DNA of 64,000 bases from Bimuria novae-zelandiae CBS 107.79 (Eukaryota; Ascomycota; Dothideomycetes; Pleosporales; Didymosphaeriaceae): positions 230,434-294,433 of the forward strand of contig ML976709.1 in assembly GCA_010015655.1 (NCBI GenBank), read 5' to 3'. Below, piece after piece: positions 10,979 through 22,300 of the stretch (position 1 is its first letter; each line of letters begins with the position of its first letter). The notes beneath the pieces were generated by a model. The model made no database searches. It was given only the letters and a program-made list of their open reading frames with translations, and was not told the origin of the DNA. A program made the position numbers and the translations under genes.

Positions 10979-11493
10979 GATGCAGAATTTGGTTATCTGT
11001 ACTGCGCTTCCGGAGCTCTTTCTCAAGTCCCTCTAAATCTGTGCTATTGCAAAGGGTACCAAGCCAGGCCAAGTAGGTATATCGCAGCCAAAATGAAGCC
11101 AATCGTTCAGAGAATCAGGGCACAGGACATCCAAGCTCTTTCTTCCCGCTATTACGGACCGCCGACCCGCGCACGATTATGCCGCAGGGCAACGAGTGTG
11201 GGAGGGAAGAAAGTGAAGGGAGATGGCCGGAAAATTAGGGAGGAGCGGTTCTATGGGTGTAGCGAGAAGGACAACTGTTGTTCGTCGCGACTAATGGAGA
11301 AATGTTTGAAGCATGGATGAAACAACTGACTGCCGTTCATCTCGCGGCCATCGTTTTGGGCTTAGCGTGTGATAGTGGGGAAGGCGCGGGAGGAGTGGCG
11401 TTCGGCGAGACGGCGAGACGGCGAGCTGTGGCGTCACCGCGATCGCGCTGCTCAGCTGGCACCCAGTCGCTCACTCCCAGCGTTACAACAAGC
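10979..11493. promoter_or_regulatory. Shared divergent promoter region
   Basis: About 515 bases separate the start codons of the spermidine-synthase-like gene (leftward) and the CCDC97-like gene (rightward), so both promoters must lie here. No TATA box or named regulatory motif could be assigned with confidence. Confidence 0.5.
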
Positions 11494-12186
11494 ATGCCGT
11501 ACCTTCGAAACGTCAACATGCAGTCCTCGGATGGCGCTTCAAGCCAAGTAAGCGAATCGGCGCTCGTGGAAGACGCGCGCAAAGGAGGAAGGCACAATCA
11601 AGACGTGGAAGACGACGACATGGTCCAATTTGAAGAGGAGCGCGCGCGCTGGCTCGAAGCCAAGAACAGAAGAAAGCGCTACCTCGACCTTCACCCTGAT
11701 TACTTTGAAGACGCCTCTCTCGAACTGGCCGATCCGCTCCTCTACGACCGCCTCATTCGCCGCTTCCAGACGGCCGCTGAACGCGAAGCCGAAGGCAGGA
11801 GCAAGGGCTTCTCGGGTCAAATGGCCACTGATTTGTGGCGTGCCGAGGCCAAGAAGGACGCCCTAGATCACCCAGACCCCGCGTCGTTGTTTACCTACTC
11901 TCGCGGGCCGGAAGGAGAGATCCGAGAAGCGGACAAGGACGAGGTGCCCATGACGAAGGAGGAAGGCAAGGCGTGGTGGAGAGATGAGATGACGCAGCGC
12001 TTTCTCCGTGGTGGTGATGGGGATTTCGATTACAAGACCGTGGATGGCAACGACAAGTATGACGACCCTGAGAAGGAGCGGGATAGGCAGGAAGCATACT
12101 TTGACAGCATGGAGTCGGACTTTGACACGGATGGCGAGGGCAAAGAGAAAGTTCTCACTGGGGAGACGGGCATACAGGATTATTGA
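11494..12186 (+). CDS. CCDC97-like (DUF2052) coiled-coil domain protein
   Basis: One exon of 230 residues from the ATG at 11494 (MPYLRNVNM). Earlier in-frame ATGs exist (for example 11302), but the sequence they add is Arg/Ala-rich and looks untranslated; the Met at 11518 is another option. The conserved part spans about residues 45-195: an acidic segment DDDMVQFEEERARWL, then KRYLDLHPDYFEDASL, LYDRLIRRF, and EMTQRFLRGGDGDFDYKTVD followed by an acidic C-terminus. This order matches the C-terminal domain of CCDC97, a nuclear protein reported with the SF3b splicing complex in animals. The function in fungi is inferred only from that family. The protein is highly charged, with no signal peptide or membrane segment. 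Confidence 0.85.
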   Translation: MPYLRNVNMQSSDGASSQVSESALVEDARKGGRHNQDVEDDDMVQFEEERARWLEAKNRRKRYLDLHPDYFEDASLELADPLLYDRLIRRFQTAAEREAEGRSKGFSGQMATDLWRAEAKKDALDHPDPASLFTYSRGPEGEIREADKDEVPMTKEEGKAWWRDEMTQRFLRGGDGDFDYKTVDGNDKYDDPEKERDRQEAYFDSMESDFDTDGEGKEKVLTGETGIQDY

Positions 12187-12476
12187 TTGGGCCTCATATG
12201 TTCGGTCCGCTGCATGTTGCTTCCTTGGAGCAACCTTCGGAACGTGCCTTCCTCCTTTGCCCTCAGCGGGGCCTCGACACCCAACGCGCCTTCCTCCACC
12301 GGCACTTGCAACACTTGAAGAGAACTACACCAACAACCCGAGGGAGCCCCTACACAGTGACCCTTGAGTACGTCCTGCTGTAGGAGGAAATGCTCTTGTC
12401 CAATGGTGTCTTGCGAAAGAGTTTGCATGTACTTCACTGTTCAAAGAGTTGCCCAGCGTGCTCAAGCTGGCTACAA

Positions 12477-14314
12477 CTACAAGAAGTATCGGAAGCTAAT
12501 CGCGCGATCTCCAAGCTCGCTAAGCTCTTCGGGCGTGTACCCGTTGTGGGCACCCTCGGCCATTTGCCTCTCCCGCTTCGCGTTGATCCTCTTGTAATTC
12601 CACACCATAAACAGCCCCGCGAGAATACCCATGCAGATGAAGCCAAGCTCGAGCGCATGTCCAAGGAGATAGCGAGGCGAATCCTTGGACCGGTAGAAGT
12701 TGGAAGCCATTGCTGAACATGATCAGAGGGATACATCACCTTGTCGATATAGAACTTACCTCCTGCGAGATTGCCCATCGCAATCTGGATCGCTTGTCCC
12801 GTGGCACGTTTGGTGGAACCTGCAAGATCTGGGCAAAGTCAGCATTGGGCCATGCGGGCAGTTTTGTGTCGACTCACTGTTGGACAGCCAGGTAATATTG
12901 CCCGGGAATGCGGGGTACAGGGCGGCGGCTGCGATGAACACACCAGCGTACACCACACCAGGTGTGCCAGTCGCGAGACACATGATGAAACCGACGGCCA
13001 TTATACCCAAGCAGACTAGAATGAAAGGCGAACGTTTGCCGGCGCGATCACTCAACCACGCCGTGCCGATCGCGAGAATCGATGCTGTAATGTAGATAGG
13101 TACTGTCAAGAGCTGAGCTGCCGCGCGCGAGTAGCCAAGCCCTCGAATGATAGTCGGCAGAAATAATGAGATTCCTAAATTTGCCGTTGCAAAAGTCAGT
13201 TCAAGTTAAGTAGTGGGGATAAGTACTTCGAAAACATGTACGAGACAAATCCACTTCGTACTCGGGTGTTGCGTACCGTACAATGGCGCGACGATGCCCC
13301 AGTACACCAAAATCGAGGCATAGATCTGCCAGTCAAGGAAAGCAGCTTTGACGTGCTTCCCCTTGAACGAATCATCCTGCTCAACCCTCACCTTGTCGTT
13401 CTTCTCCTGGCCCTGGAACTTCAACCGAAACACGACAAAGGCGCGTTCCTCTTCGGTGAGGAACCCTGCCGTCTCAGGGAAATCGTAGAGGGTGAAGAAG
13501 GCGATCACTGCTACCACAACGGTCAAGATGCCCTCCAGGATGAAGATCCAGCGCCAGCCTTCGAGGTCTCCGACGCCATCCATCTTCGCAATACCGAAAG
13601 CGAGCAGGCCCGAGAAGGCTCCAGCGACGGAAGCAGCGCTGAAGAACAGGGCTTGGCGAAACTGTGCTTCGTGTCTACAATACCACATTGTGATGTAGTA
13701 AGCCACGCCTGGGAACAACCTACTCTGGGTCAGCTCTGCAAATTGCACGCTTGCCATGGAGCACGCACCCCGCTTCCGTGGCGCCGAGGAAGATGCGGCA
13801 ATCAGCAACCCATGATAATTCTGGACGATTCCCATGAGCGTCATAACAATGCCCCAGGCAACCATGATACTGGGCAGCCAAATGCTTGGTCTCAGCTTCT
13901 TCAGCAGAAGGTTACTCGGCACCTCAAATGCCGCATATGTGAAGAAGAAAGCCGTTAGACACCAGTTGTACTGCGGGCCAGACATGCCCAGATCTTCTAC
14001 CAAGCCTTCGATGCGAGCGTTACCAATATTCCCTCTATCTAGGAAGGACAACAAGTAGAGAAGAGCGAGCATGGGGATGAGGCGTAGATCCATCTTGCGT
14101 AAGATGGCTTTTTCGTCTAGATGTGCAAAGGATTCTTTGGTCACACCTGACGCCGTAGCCAATGCGTCGATGCGGGCAACTTGCTCCGATTTGTTCGCGT
14201 GCTGAACATTGTAAGCCGTTGCTGCCTAAGGTACGTTACGGCATTCGGAGCCTTATCCGCTCCAGAAGCGGAGGAAGGCGAAAGGAAGTGCGCACGTACA
14301 TCGGGCTTCTCCAT
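12477..14314 (-). CDS. MFS transporter, DAL5/allantoate permease type, six exons, with an apparent frameshift
   Basis: Reconstructed exons (minus strand): 14300-14314, 13769-14225, 13277-13719, 12878-13174, 12760-12819, 12477-12712. All five introns are GT-AG of 74, 49, 102, 58 and 47 bases. Exon 1 encodes only MEKPD. The product, about 503 residues, is an anion:cation symporter family protein of the plasma membrane: ILRKMDLRLIPMLALLYLL, FLDRGNIGNARI, MWYCRHEAQFRQALFF, and SNFYRSKD near the end. Members import allantoate, nicotinate, pantothenate and similar acids; substrate unknown. Oddity: around 13797-13803 the frame breaks between GLLIA and RIFLGATEAG. The summed exons give 1508 bases, not a multiple of three, and a 4-base loss would restore it. 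No GT-AG intron can explain the shift. The gene is either a recent pseudogene or carries a sequence error. Confidence 0.85.
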
Positions 14315-15448
14315 ATTCGAAGCCGGGCGGTGTTGAATGGGAGCGAGTTAGGAGATATTTGCAAGTCGCGCTGATGTCTCGACACAGACACGGGGCTTGG
14401 ATTTCGTTAAGGCTTTGCGGTAGGACGTGGCTGGGACGTCTTCCAAGTTATAGAAGAACTGACAAGAACGATGGCTAAGGATATGAACAGTAGCTTAGTT
14501 CAACGGCTCTATGACGACCGTCCCAAGACAGGTGGCTTTCCTGTCTAGTCTCCACTCCGTATGGTACCCGTGAGATCGTCCTTTAGGCACGAGTAGTAGC
14601 TCTTGCCACGCTTGGCGATGACGATGTCTGCTGAAATACACCTCGTACAGACGAGCAAAGAATGTTGTTGTGCGACGAAGAAGTAGTAGAATAAGATGGA
14701 CTGTCATTTCTACGACTGCAGCGGGGTAGATTTTCCCCATATAGAAGTGTAACATCTTCAAGCGTCACCTGTACGCCACTTACCTTCTCCTCGGAGTTTA
14801 CTTTCTTACGAGCGAAATTTAGAGATGCACATGTGATCTCGACCGAATGCCGGGGCTCAACAGCACACAATCTCGTGTTTTTGTACCGTCGATAAGCCTC
14901 GGCTTCGGCGTTGGACTGTTGACGTATGCCGAGAGGGCGCCACAGCTGCTCGTATTTCTTTGACGGGTGCTCGGCATAGTTTTTCAAGACAATTCATTGG
15001 TACGCAAGGTTCGACATGTCGCTGTTGTGGAGAGCTGGGGGACGCTAAGTGGATGGCGGGAGTGGTTGTGGAGTGGGGGTCTGGGGTGCGGGGTAGGCGT
15101 AAGCGAGGGTCCTCAACAGACATTTCAATGTTGGATTCAATGTTGGATGGGAAAGGTTCGGAGGAGAGGTTCGGGTAGGATGTCGGATAGGGGAAGTGAG
15201 GGCGGAGAAATTCCGTAGTCCTGGACCGTGGCTGACTTTAAGTGGAAATTGGTTAAGGATTGTATGTGACGCTACGCTATGCAAAACTTATGCCTATATG
15301 CTCATAACAAACGGAAAAGCTGATTCTGGGTATCGTAAATGAGCGATCTGAAAACCTCCTCGGAACCTTCGGCTCGCAAACCTCATCCCTTAACACACAT
15401 TCACGTCCCCTGCTCTTACATCCATTCTTACTGGAGCCAATTGTTCAC
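14315..15448. other. Intergenic region upstream of the MFS gene
   Basis: About 1.1 kb between the MFS start and the end of the PLAC8 gene. Small open frames up to about 130 codons occur on both strands but show no domain, and none has a convincing start context plus splice structure. The part next to 14315 should hold the MFS promoter. Confidence 0.4.
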
Positions 15449-16816
15449 CTACTGTTGCGGTGCATACATCATTTGCCCTACGCTCTTATACCCCTGTGCC
15501 GGCCCAGCCCACTGCCTCTTCGCTTCCTCCCTGCTTCTCACTTCCCGCTCGTTCTGCACCGCCGTACAGCAACAACAGCATGCGCCCCTCACGCAATCCC
15601 CAACGATGTCACCCTCCAGCTTATACATGTGCCTCACCCGCGTCCGCTGCACGAGCGGATAGACCCACCAAAACCCACAGCTCAGCGCCATCATCATGCA
15701 ATGACCGTTCGCCTTCTTATAACTCAAGAGGTCTGTAGGATCTTGCTTTGCAGACTTTTGACTCAGGCGATGGGACGTGCGGCCATAGAGAATGCAGGGG
15801 CAAAAGAAACCGGTGATGCAGTCGGAGGAGAAGGAGCACAGGGAGGACGTCCAGGGGCGGGTCTTGCCCGTGGGCGAGAGGTCCATGTTTGGATGTGCGA
15901 CTTGGCCGGGCTGGTGGAGGGCAAAGTCAAGGCCATTAGGGCCATGTGCGGACTCGGGACTAAAGACCCCTCCTTGGGTTTTGTGCGTAGCCGAGAGATT
16001 GCCATTGTGCGGAGAGTATGCTTCGTGCGCGTAGGACCGGGGTGTCTGAGCAGTGGGTGAGGTAGGAGGTTGGAAATATGAGGGGTCCTTCTTGATGGAG
16101 GATGGAGTGATGGGTGTGAGTGGTGCTTTGTATGGCAGACTTCCGGCTTGCGCGGAGGGCATGGGAGGCATGGGAGGCATGTTTTGTACGTTTAGGTTCG
16201 TATTTAGTGGCGATAAGTTGCTCAGGTTGCGCGCATGCTGAGAATGCTGCTGCTGTGGAGGGAGTTGAGTGTAGATGCGCGGCGGCTGCGCGACGGGTGT
16301 CGCTGGGAAGGCTGGCGAAACTGGAGATAGAGGTAGTACTTGTGTGTGGCGGTCATGCGGGGACAAGGGCGAGACGGGGGCTTTCTCCTCATATGCTGGG
16401 GACTGATAGGAGATTTGCGGCACGGGTTGCTGGGCCAATGGTCCGGGATGGCTGTGAAGATCGACCGGGAACATCGATTGCGGCCGAGGGTCTATCGGTG
16501 TCGTAGCCGACTGCGGTGATTGCGACTGCGGTGATAGAGATGACTGGGGCAGCGGCGGGACGGGGTCGCTAGGCGATGGGATGTATTGAAATGCCAGATG
16601 TTCGGCGGGCGTCTGAGCATAAGAGAAGACGCGGTTGTGGTGTGGCTCGACATTGGTATTCAGTCGTGTGGTGCGTTGCGTCTGTTGCGCGCTGTTCTGC
16701 GGTTGATGTGGTTGTATCGCTTCCTCAGGAGGCGTCTCAGGAGGTGTTTGCCAGGAGAATCTTGGGTTTTGTCGGCCATGGTGTTTGGTTTGACTTTGGT
16801 CCTGTCGAGGCTCCAT
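15449..16816 (-). CDS. PLAC8-family cysteine-rich protein with long Pro/Gln-rich N-terminus
   Basis: One exon of 455 residues, ATG at 16816 in a good context (AAAAGATGG). Residues 1-315 are low-complexity, rich in Pro, Gln and Ser (PLPQSSLSPQSQSPQS near 88-103; MPPMPPMP near 213-220) and probably disordered. Residues about 320-425 form the PLAC8 domain: SSLCSFSSDCITGFFCPCIL gives the typical cysteine cluster, then MMMALSCGFWWVYPL is a hydrophobic stretch, then DCVRGACCCCCTAV with five consecutive cysteines (413-417). Plant and fungal PLAC8 proteins are plasma-membrane associated, linked to cadmium resistance, cell size and calcium influx; which applies here is unknown. The cysteine runs make palmitoylation plausible (inference). 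Confidence 0.9.
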   Translation of the reverse strand: MEPRQDQSQTKHHGRQNPRFSWQTPPETPPEEAIQPHQPQNSAQQTQRTTRLNTNVEPHHNRVFSYAQTPAEHLAFQYIPSPSDPVPPLPQSSLSPQSQSPQSATTPIDPRPQSMFPVDLHSHPGPLAQQPVPQISYQSPAYEEKAPVSPLSPHDRHTQVLPLSPVSPAFPATPVAQPPRIYTQLPPQQQHSQHARNLSNLSPLNTNLNVQNMPPMPPMPSAQAGSLPYKAPLTPITPSSIKKDPSYFQPPTSPTAQTPRSYAHEAYSPHNGNLSATHKTQGGVFSPESAHGPNGLDFALHQPGQVAHPNMDLSPTGKTRPWTSSLCSFSSDCITGFFCPCILYGRTSHRLSQKSAKQDPTDLLSYKKANGHCMMMALSCGFWWVYPLVQRTRVRHMYKLEGDIVGDCVRGACCCCCTAVQNEREVRSREEAKRQWAGPAQGYKSVGQMMYAPQQ

Positions 16817-17816
16817 CTTTTACCGCCGGTTTTTAACGGCCGATATTTGACTACAAAACGATGTCCCAAAACCAGAAGCGCAGCGAAAACGGTGTTCGTA
16901 CTTTTTCTTGAACTGGACGTATCGGGCTCTCGACGTTTGTATACAAAGTACGGCGAGTCTGAGGCTGCAGGATAGTATATGTGAGGCAAGGAAGCAGTCA
17001 ATAATCGTCTTACTTGGGGGCTAGAGGGGCTAATAGCTGCTCTCGACCAAATCCATCCAAGACATGCATGACGCTCGCCAGGTCAATCCATAGCGAAGAG
17101 GCCTCCGAGGCGCCTGTAGCCTGCGCTCCCAGAGCCGATTGGCGTTTCACACTGATCCACCTCGAAGACGGACATGTTTGCGGCGAGAACGGCATCACAG
17201 CAGGTATCTGGTTGGCCGAAGGTATGCTTTTGGGGCGCAGCTGTGGCCAATTGGTGTCGAAGATCATGTGTGACAGCGTCGTGGACCCTTCCGAGAGCCT
17301 TCCGGGCGCTTAAGAGGAGCAAGGTGGCTCGTGCGTTCAGGAACACCAGCGAATGAGGAGTAGCTGCCAGCGACCTCGTATCTGCAGAGTCGGCAGCTGT
17401 TGGACGCTTTCGTTAGTGTCTGGCGAGATGCTGCCATGTTGCATAGTTGGCCGTTAGGCCGCGGGATGCTCATGTGAGCTACGGGTTGAACAACCAATCA
17501 TGGCAGCGAAGTCGTGTGTTCGTTCAACAGACGCAGTGCACGTGGAGATTTGGCGCGCGGTCTCCTCTCATTCATAGGGCGGATACCTATATTACACGCC
17601 AAAGTTAAACGCTCCAAGCGCTACTACGCCGTTGTGATCTACTTGTACTAGGCACGAAGGTCATACCTGCCATTTATTTTGTTTGTTCAAGGGTTGAAGA
17701 AATAGGTTGCATTTGCGGCTGGCCAAGGGGGGTTTGCAATATACAAAAGGTGACGGGCCAGTCGCCCAGGGTCTACAGATGTCTCGGTGACGGAAGAAGA
17801 GCCATTGTGGCATAGT
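16817..17816. other. Intergenic region, no supported gene
   Basis: About 1 kb between the PLAC8 start and the end of the next minus-strand gene. Open frames of 60-100 codons overlap on both strands around 17010-17500, but the longest lack an ATG in good context or any recognisable domain. The region next to 16817 should hold the PLAC8 promoter. Confidence 0.4.
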
Positions 17817-18724
17817 TTACTCGTCCTTGTCTTGCTTGGCCTGCCCTCGCTGGGAGCTTTCAGCGCCGGGCCGGTCGGTGGAAACAGTGCCCTTGAGCTT
17901 AGCACTCTCGGCGACCCCCTCACCCTTCTTGCTCTTCTCCGGATCGTTGTGGATCGCAGACGTGTGCTTGGTGTCGTCGTTCGAGATACCCTGCTGCTTT
18001 CCAGAGGTCGACGTGGGGTCGCCAGCCGGCTTGCGCGAATTGGGCTGCCGTCGTTAGCTCGCTGGATTATACACGAGGTTTGCATCCATCACTAACCTTG
18101 TCAGACTCGTCGGGGGCAGGCGACGAGCTGTCTTCGGCCGGCTCGTGGGGTGACGGCTCGCCCTTCTGCTTGGCGATGCCTTCCTGGATGTCCGACTTCC
18201 TCGCCGAGATGTCGGTCTTGTCCAGATCTTCCTCGCTGGCGTCCGACGGGGCATCCTTCTCCTGGGGCTTGTCCTTTTCTACCTTGGCACCTCCAGCCTT
18301 CGAGTTGTCCTTCTTTGGCTCCAGATCGGGCTTGTCGTCCTCCGATTTCTCCTCCTGGGCCTCCTCGGGCTGCGTGGCAAGCTTCTCGGGCTCCTCGTCG
18401 TGGTTGACGTCGCCGTGCGAGCCGTGGCTCAGGTCCTGGTTGAGCACAAGGTAGAGGGCGACGCTAGTTCCGGCGACGGACGAGACGATCCTGGTGATAA
18501 TGTGTTAGTGGAAGGTGGTGACAGGCACTAGCTCGGAGCAGCGGATGCATCTGGAGAACATACCAGGGAAGGTCGCTCTTCTTTGTTTGGCCATGGCCGT
18601 GGGCAGAGGCGTATGTCCGGTGCTGGAGAGCGCGCTGCCATGGCTGGAGCTCGGCGGCGCGAACGCACCGCGCCGAGCGGGCGACTGTGGACGCGCGGTG
18701 GGCTATCGACCTGACAAAAGACAT
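17817..18724 (-). CDS. Probable mitochondrial membrane-anchored protein with charged disordered tail (three exons)
   Basis: Exons on the minus strand are 18564-18724, 18097-18490 and 17817-18044, separated by GT-AG introns of 73 bases (branch-like CTAAC) and 52 bases; the spliced frame is 783 bases, 260 residues. The start (CCACCATGT) is in good context. Residues 1-40 are basic and free of acidic residues apart from one Glu (MSFVRSIAHRASTVARSARC), a typical presequence, with a possible cleavage site around HRTY/ASA. A single hydrophobic segment IVSSVAGTSVALYLVL follows at about 55-70. The rest, about 190 residues, is Lys/Glu/Asp/Ser-rich without predicted folds (EPEKLATQPEEAQEEKSEDD). I do not recognise the family. 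The layout suggests an inner-membrane protein with one anchor; function unknown. Confidence 0.8.
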
Positions 18725-19372
18725 GGTGGAGCTGCGAAAAGACCAATTGACTCGGGCAAAGAGCAATTGATGGATGCGGAGAGGTGTGCGGAGCTGCGGA
18801 GGTCGTCGCGGAAGATCACGCCAGCGGGAGCTCTGTCAAGAAAACGTCACCAGCCTTCGCATTTGCTGACTAAGGTATGTGCACGTGATGTTCATTGGGC
18901 ATGCACCTGTGGTCCGTCTCCGCGTGGAAACAGCTCGTCCGGCCTAGTCCTCTCGCCATAATTTTGAATTCGTGTTGAGAATAGCAAGCTTGTGCGCGCT
19001 CTACTGCGAGGATGCGCGTGGTTGTGATTCTCCAGGGCCATGGGTTGAGTTCTCGCAGGCGCCCGTGCGAGCTCTGAGCTTGAGTGACAGGCAACACTGG
19101 CGATTCACCTCAACCACGCTCCTTCCACGGGCACAGCTGAGCACCCAAGCCCCCAGTGAGCTTCTCTATACATTGACCACCCTCCACCCCGCCCCTTCCT
19201 CTCACGCTCACACACACCGCCGACACCCACTGCGCTTCTCTTGACCCCGCCATATACCCCGCTACGCGCTGGCAGCTCCCAATTCGAGATATCCCATATT
19301 CCATATCCCATATCCTAAACTCTCCACCTGCAAACACTGAGCCACACAACCACACGCTCACACCCGCCCACC
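18725..19372. promoter_or_regulatory. Divergent promoter region upstream of CAND1
   Basis: About 650 bases lie between the two start codons. The last 240 bases before the CAND1 ATG on the plus strand are strongly C-rich with CACACA and CCTCCACCCC runs, the usual pyrimidine-rich leader of highly expressed fungal genes. No specific factor site could be named. Confidence 0.5.
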
Positions 19373-22300
19373 ATGGCGCCGCCGCCGTCGGTCCCGACCA
19401 ACCCCACGGCTGCAAACGTGATGCAGCTGCTGCCGAAGCTCGACAGCGGCGACCCCGACTACCGCTTCATGGCCCTGAGCGACCTGCACGAGATGCTGCT
19501 CGTTGGCCACCAAGCCTTCCTGCAGTCGGATCATGTCGCCTGCGCGAAGACGGTCGAGGGCCTGCTCAAGACGCTGGTCGATAGCCACGGCGAGGTCCAG
19601 AACCAGGCCGTCAAGTGTCTGGGACCGTTTGTCAACAAGATACCGGATCAGATCCTGTGTCCTATGATCGAGAAGCTGTCGAACCTCCAGACGGACAACA
19701 CGGTAGACCAGTCAATACCGTCGCTGGCCCTTCGCGAAGTCGTCATTTCGCTACCGCGTCCTGTCACCGGGGGCCAGCGGACCAAGCAGATCTCGGATGC
19801 ATACAACGCCGTCAGTAGGGTATTGATACCGCGGTTGGTGGGATTCCACGTCATCACGCCCTCCCAGAAGGGTCTGCCCAGCGTACCAAAGGGCATGCTA
19901 CCCCTGGACCTGGAAAAGGGCACCGACAGCGGCGCCATCGACGTGCTCACCGAAGTCGCCCGCTGCTTTGGCCCCATGCTGCAGGATGCAGAGATCCACG
20001 CGCTGCAGAAAATCACGCTCGAGATCCTCGAGAACGATCGGGCGAGCTCCATGATGAAGAAGAAGTCAGTCACGGCCATCTCCACCCTGGCCAGCTTCTT
20101 CTCGGACCAGCTGCTCAGCGCCTTCATTTCACGCATCATCGAACATCTGCGGGACGTCCACCTGACACGCAGCAAGCGGAAGCTGTACATTACCGTCCTT
20201 GGTTCCATAGCCCGGTACGTTAAAAATCCTCAGACCATGGCAGAAACGCTGACATGCTTAGATCTGTCCCGCGCAAGTTCGGCCCGTACCTCGCCACGCT
20301 GGCTCCATTTGTGCTGAGCGCATTGAGTGCGCAGGAGGTGGACGAAGAAATGGACACTTCAGACGATGAGGGCGAGCGCGACCCCGAGGCGGACGAGGTA
20401 CTTGAGGCTGCGCTCATCGCCCTGGATAACTTCCTGGCGTCGTGCTCCCAAGACATGCGCCCGTACACGAACGAGACCATCGAGGCGACGACGCGTCTCC
20501 TAAAGTACGACCCCAATCTTGCCGAAGACGACGATGATGACGAAGACGACGATGCCATGGCGAGCGACGATGAAGCTGCACTCGAAGACGACGACTACGA
20601 AGAGGAGACTGGCTTTGACGATGACGACGACGCCAGCTGGAAGGTCCGACGGTGCGCTGCCAAAGCCATCTACACCCTCATATCGACGCGGAGCAACGGC
20701 GATCTTCTCGAGGATGGCACCTTGTATGGCCGCGTAGCTCCAGCGTTGGTCTCCCGATTTAAGGAGCGGGAAGAAAATGTTCGCCTTGAAATCCTCTCTG
20801 CGCTCTCCAACCTGGTGCGAAAGTCTGGAGACGGGCCCACGCCCGTTAAATTCGCCGACGAACACCCTCAAGGTGGCACCATGCTGCCCCCGCCTACTCG
20901 TAAGCGCCGTCGTGGCGGAAGCGACGTATCCATGGCCGAGAACAATCACCTCAATCTAGGATTCGCCTCTCCTGCGCGCTCAAGCACCCCGACCGTGGGT
21001 CCGCGTGCATCACTTACGAAGCTCAGCCCGGAGATTGTCAAGGGGGTCGCACAACTGCTCAAGCAGTCTGCATCGCCACCTTCGACGAAGCAGGCATGCA
21101 TCGTTCTCATCAAGGACATCATAATCACTCAGCGCGGTGGTCTGGAGTCCTACCTCACCCAGATTGTGGATCCTGTCGTTGAAGCCGCCAAGACCAGCAG
21201 TGGGACGACCAGCAGCGCCTCCGCTACGGCTAACAGCTTGCGCATCCAGGCCTTGCAACTCATCGGTGCCATCGCTGACACACATCCTTCTGCTTCATTC
21301 CAGCCCTATCTCTCCAAGGCTGTACCGGCATTACTGCACGGAACTCGGGATAAGTACAGCAAACTCTCCATTGAGGCACTGGCTGCGACTGAGCAGGTAA
21401 TCAAGGCGTTGACACCTCCACGTGGAGACAAGACCGGATCTCAAGACCAGAAGCACTTGGAACAGCTGCATGATATCCTCGTCAGTCGTATTGGCGCAAA
21501 AGATGTGGACTTGGATGTTCGCCGAAGCGCTATACATGTGCTCGGTGTCTTTCTTGGACGCAGCTCTGGCACGGATCTGCTATCATTGCAAAATCGCGTT
21601 TCTGCGCTTGAGCTCCTGGCCACAAGCCTCAAGAACGAGCTTACCCGCCTGGCCTCTGTGCGAGCTATTGACACAATCGCAGAACACACCGTAGCGCCAG
21701 GTGAACTGTCCCCGAAATGGGTTCGGAGCGTTGCACTTGAGCTAGCCGCACAACTCCGTAAGGCTAGCCGTACATTGCGTGGTGCTAGCTTGAGTGCGCT
21801 GCGGACAATAACGAAGAACCAAATCTCACGAGGTCAGCTCGACAACCAGACGAAATCGCTGATTGTTGAGTCGCTGTTGCCTCTCTTGGACGCCTCGGAT
21901 CTGCATTTGCTCGGACCGGCACTCATCATCTTGAAGATCTTTGCTGGAGATGACGCTCAGTCTATTGCGAGCCCACAATTAATTGCAGCTCTTTGCGACG
22001 TCGTTAAAGGCTCAATTAGTGGCAGCTCGCTGGAAGCTCTGCTTTCTCTGGTGCGTACCATCGGTGAGAATCGTGCTGGACAGCCCTTCATGCAAGCTCT
22101 TCTCACGGATGTTGGTATCTCTGGCAATGCTGAAGTTGTTGGAAAAGCCATCGGAAACCTTCTTGTTTACGGTGGCAGTAGTGTGGGAATTAAGCTCGAA
22201 GACTTCGTCACCGAGCTCAAAACTACGAAGGACGACCGGCGCAAATGCCTAGCGCTCGTCGTCTTGGGAGAAGCTGCACTGCGTATGGGAGCAAACTCTA

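Noticed and set aside
10978..11026. Longer N-terminus of the spermidine-synthase-like protein
   Set aside because: The extension would need a TTG start; the first ATG is at 10978.
13720..13803. Intron that would remove the MFS frameshift
   Set aside because: The 49-base intron at 13720-13768 is needed to join EAG to LFPG, and no GT-AG pair exists between QNYHG and RIFLG; the shift stays.
17010..17500. Cluster of overlapping 77-99-codon frames on both strands
   Set aside because: The best minus-strand frames have no ATG in good context and do not join by convincing GT-AG introns.
7940..18724. Secondary-metabolite cluster suggested by the PaxU-like gene
   Set aside because: The neighbours are a CCDC97-like, an MFS, a PLAC8 and a mitochondrial gene; no backbone enzyme, prenyltransferase or P450 is present.
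20500..20949. 149-codon minus-strand frame inside CAND1
   Set aside because: Antisense of the acidic GAC/GAA-rich segment of CAND1 exon 2, giving Val/Phe-rich nonsense.
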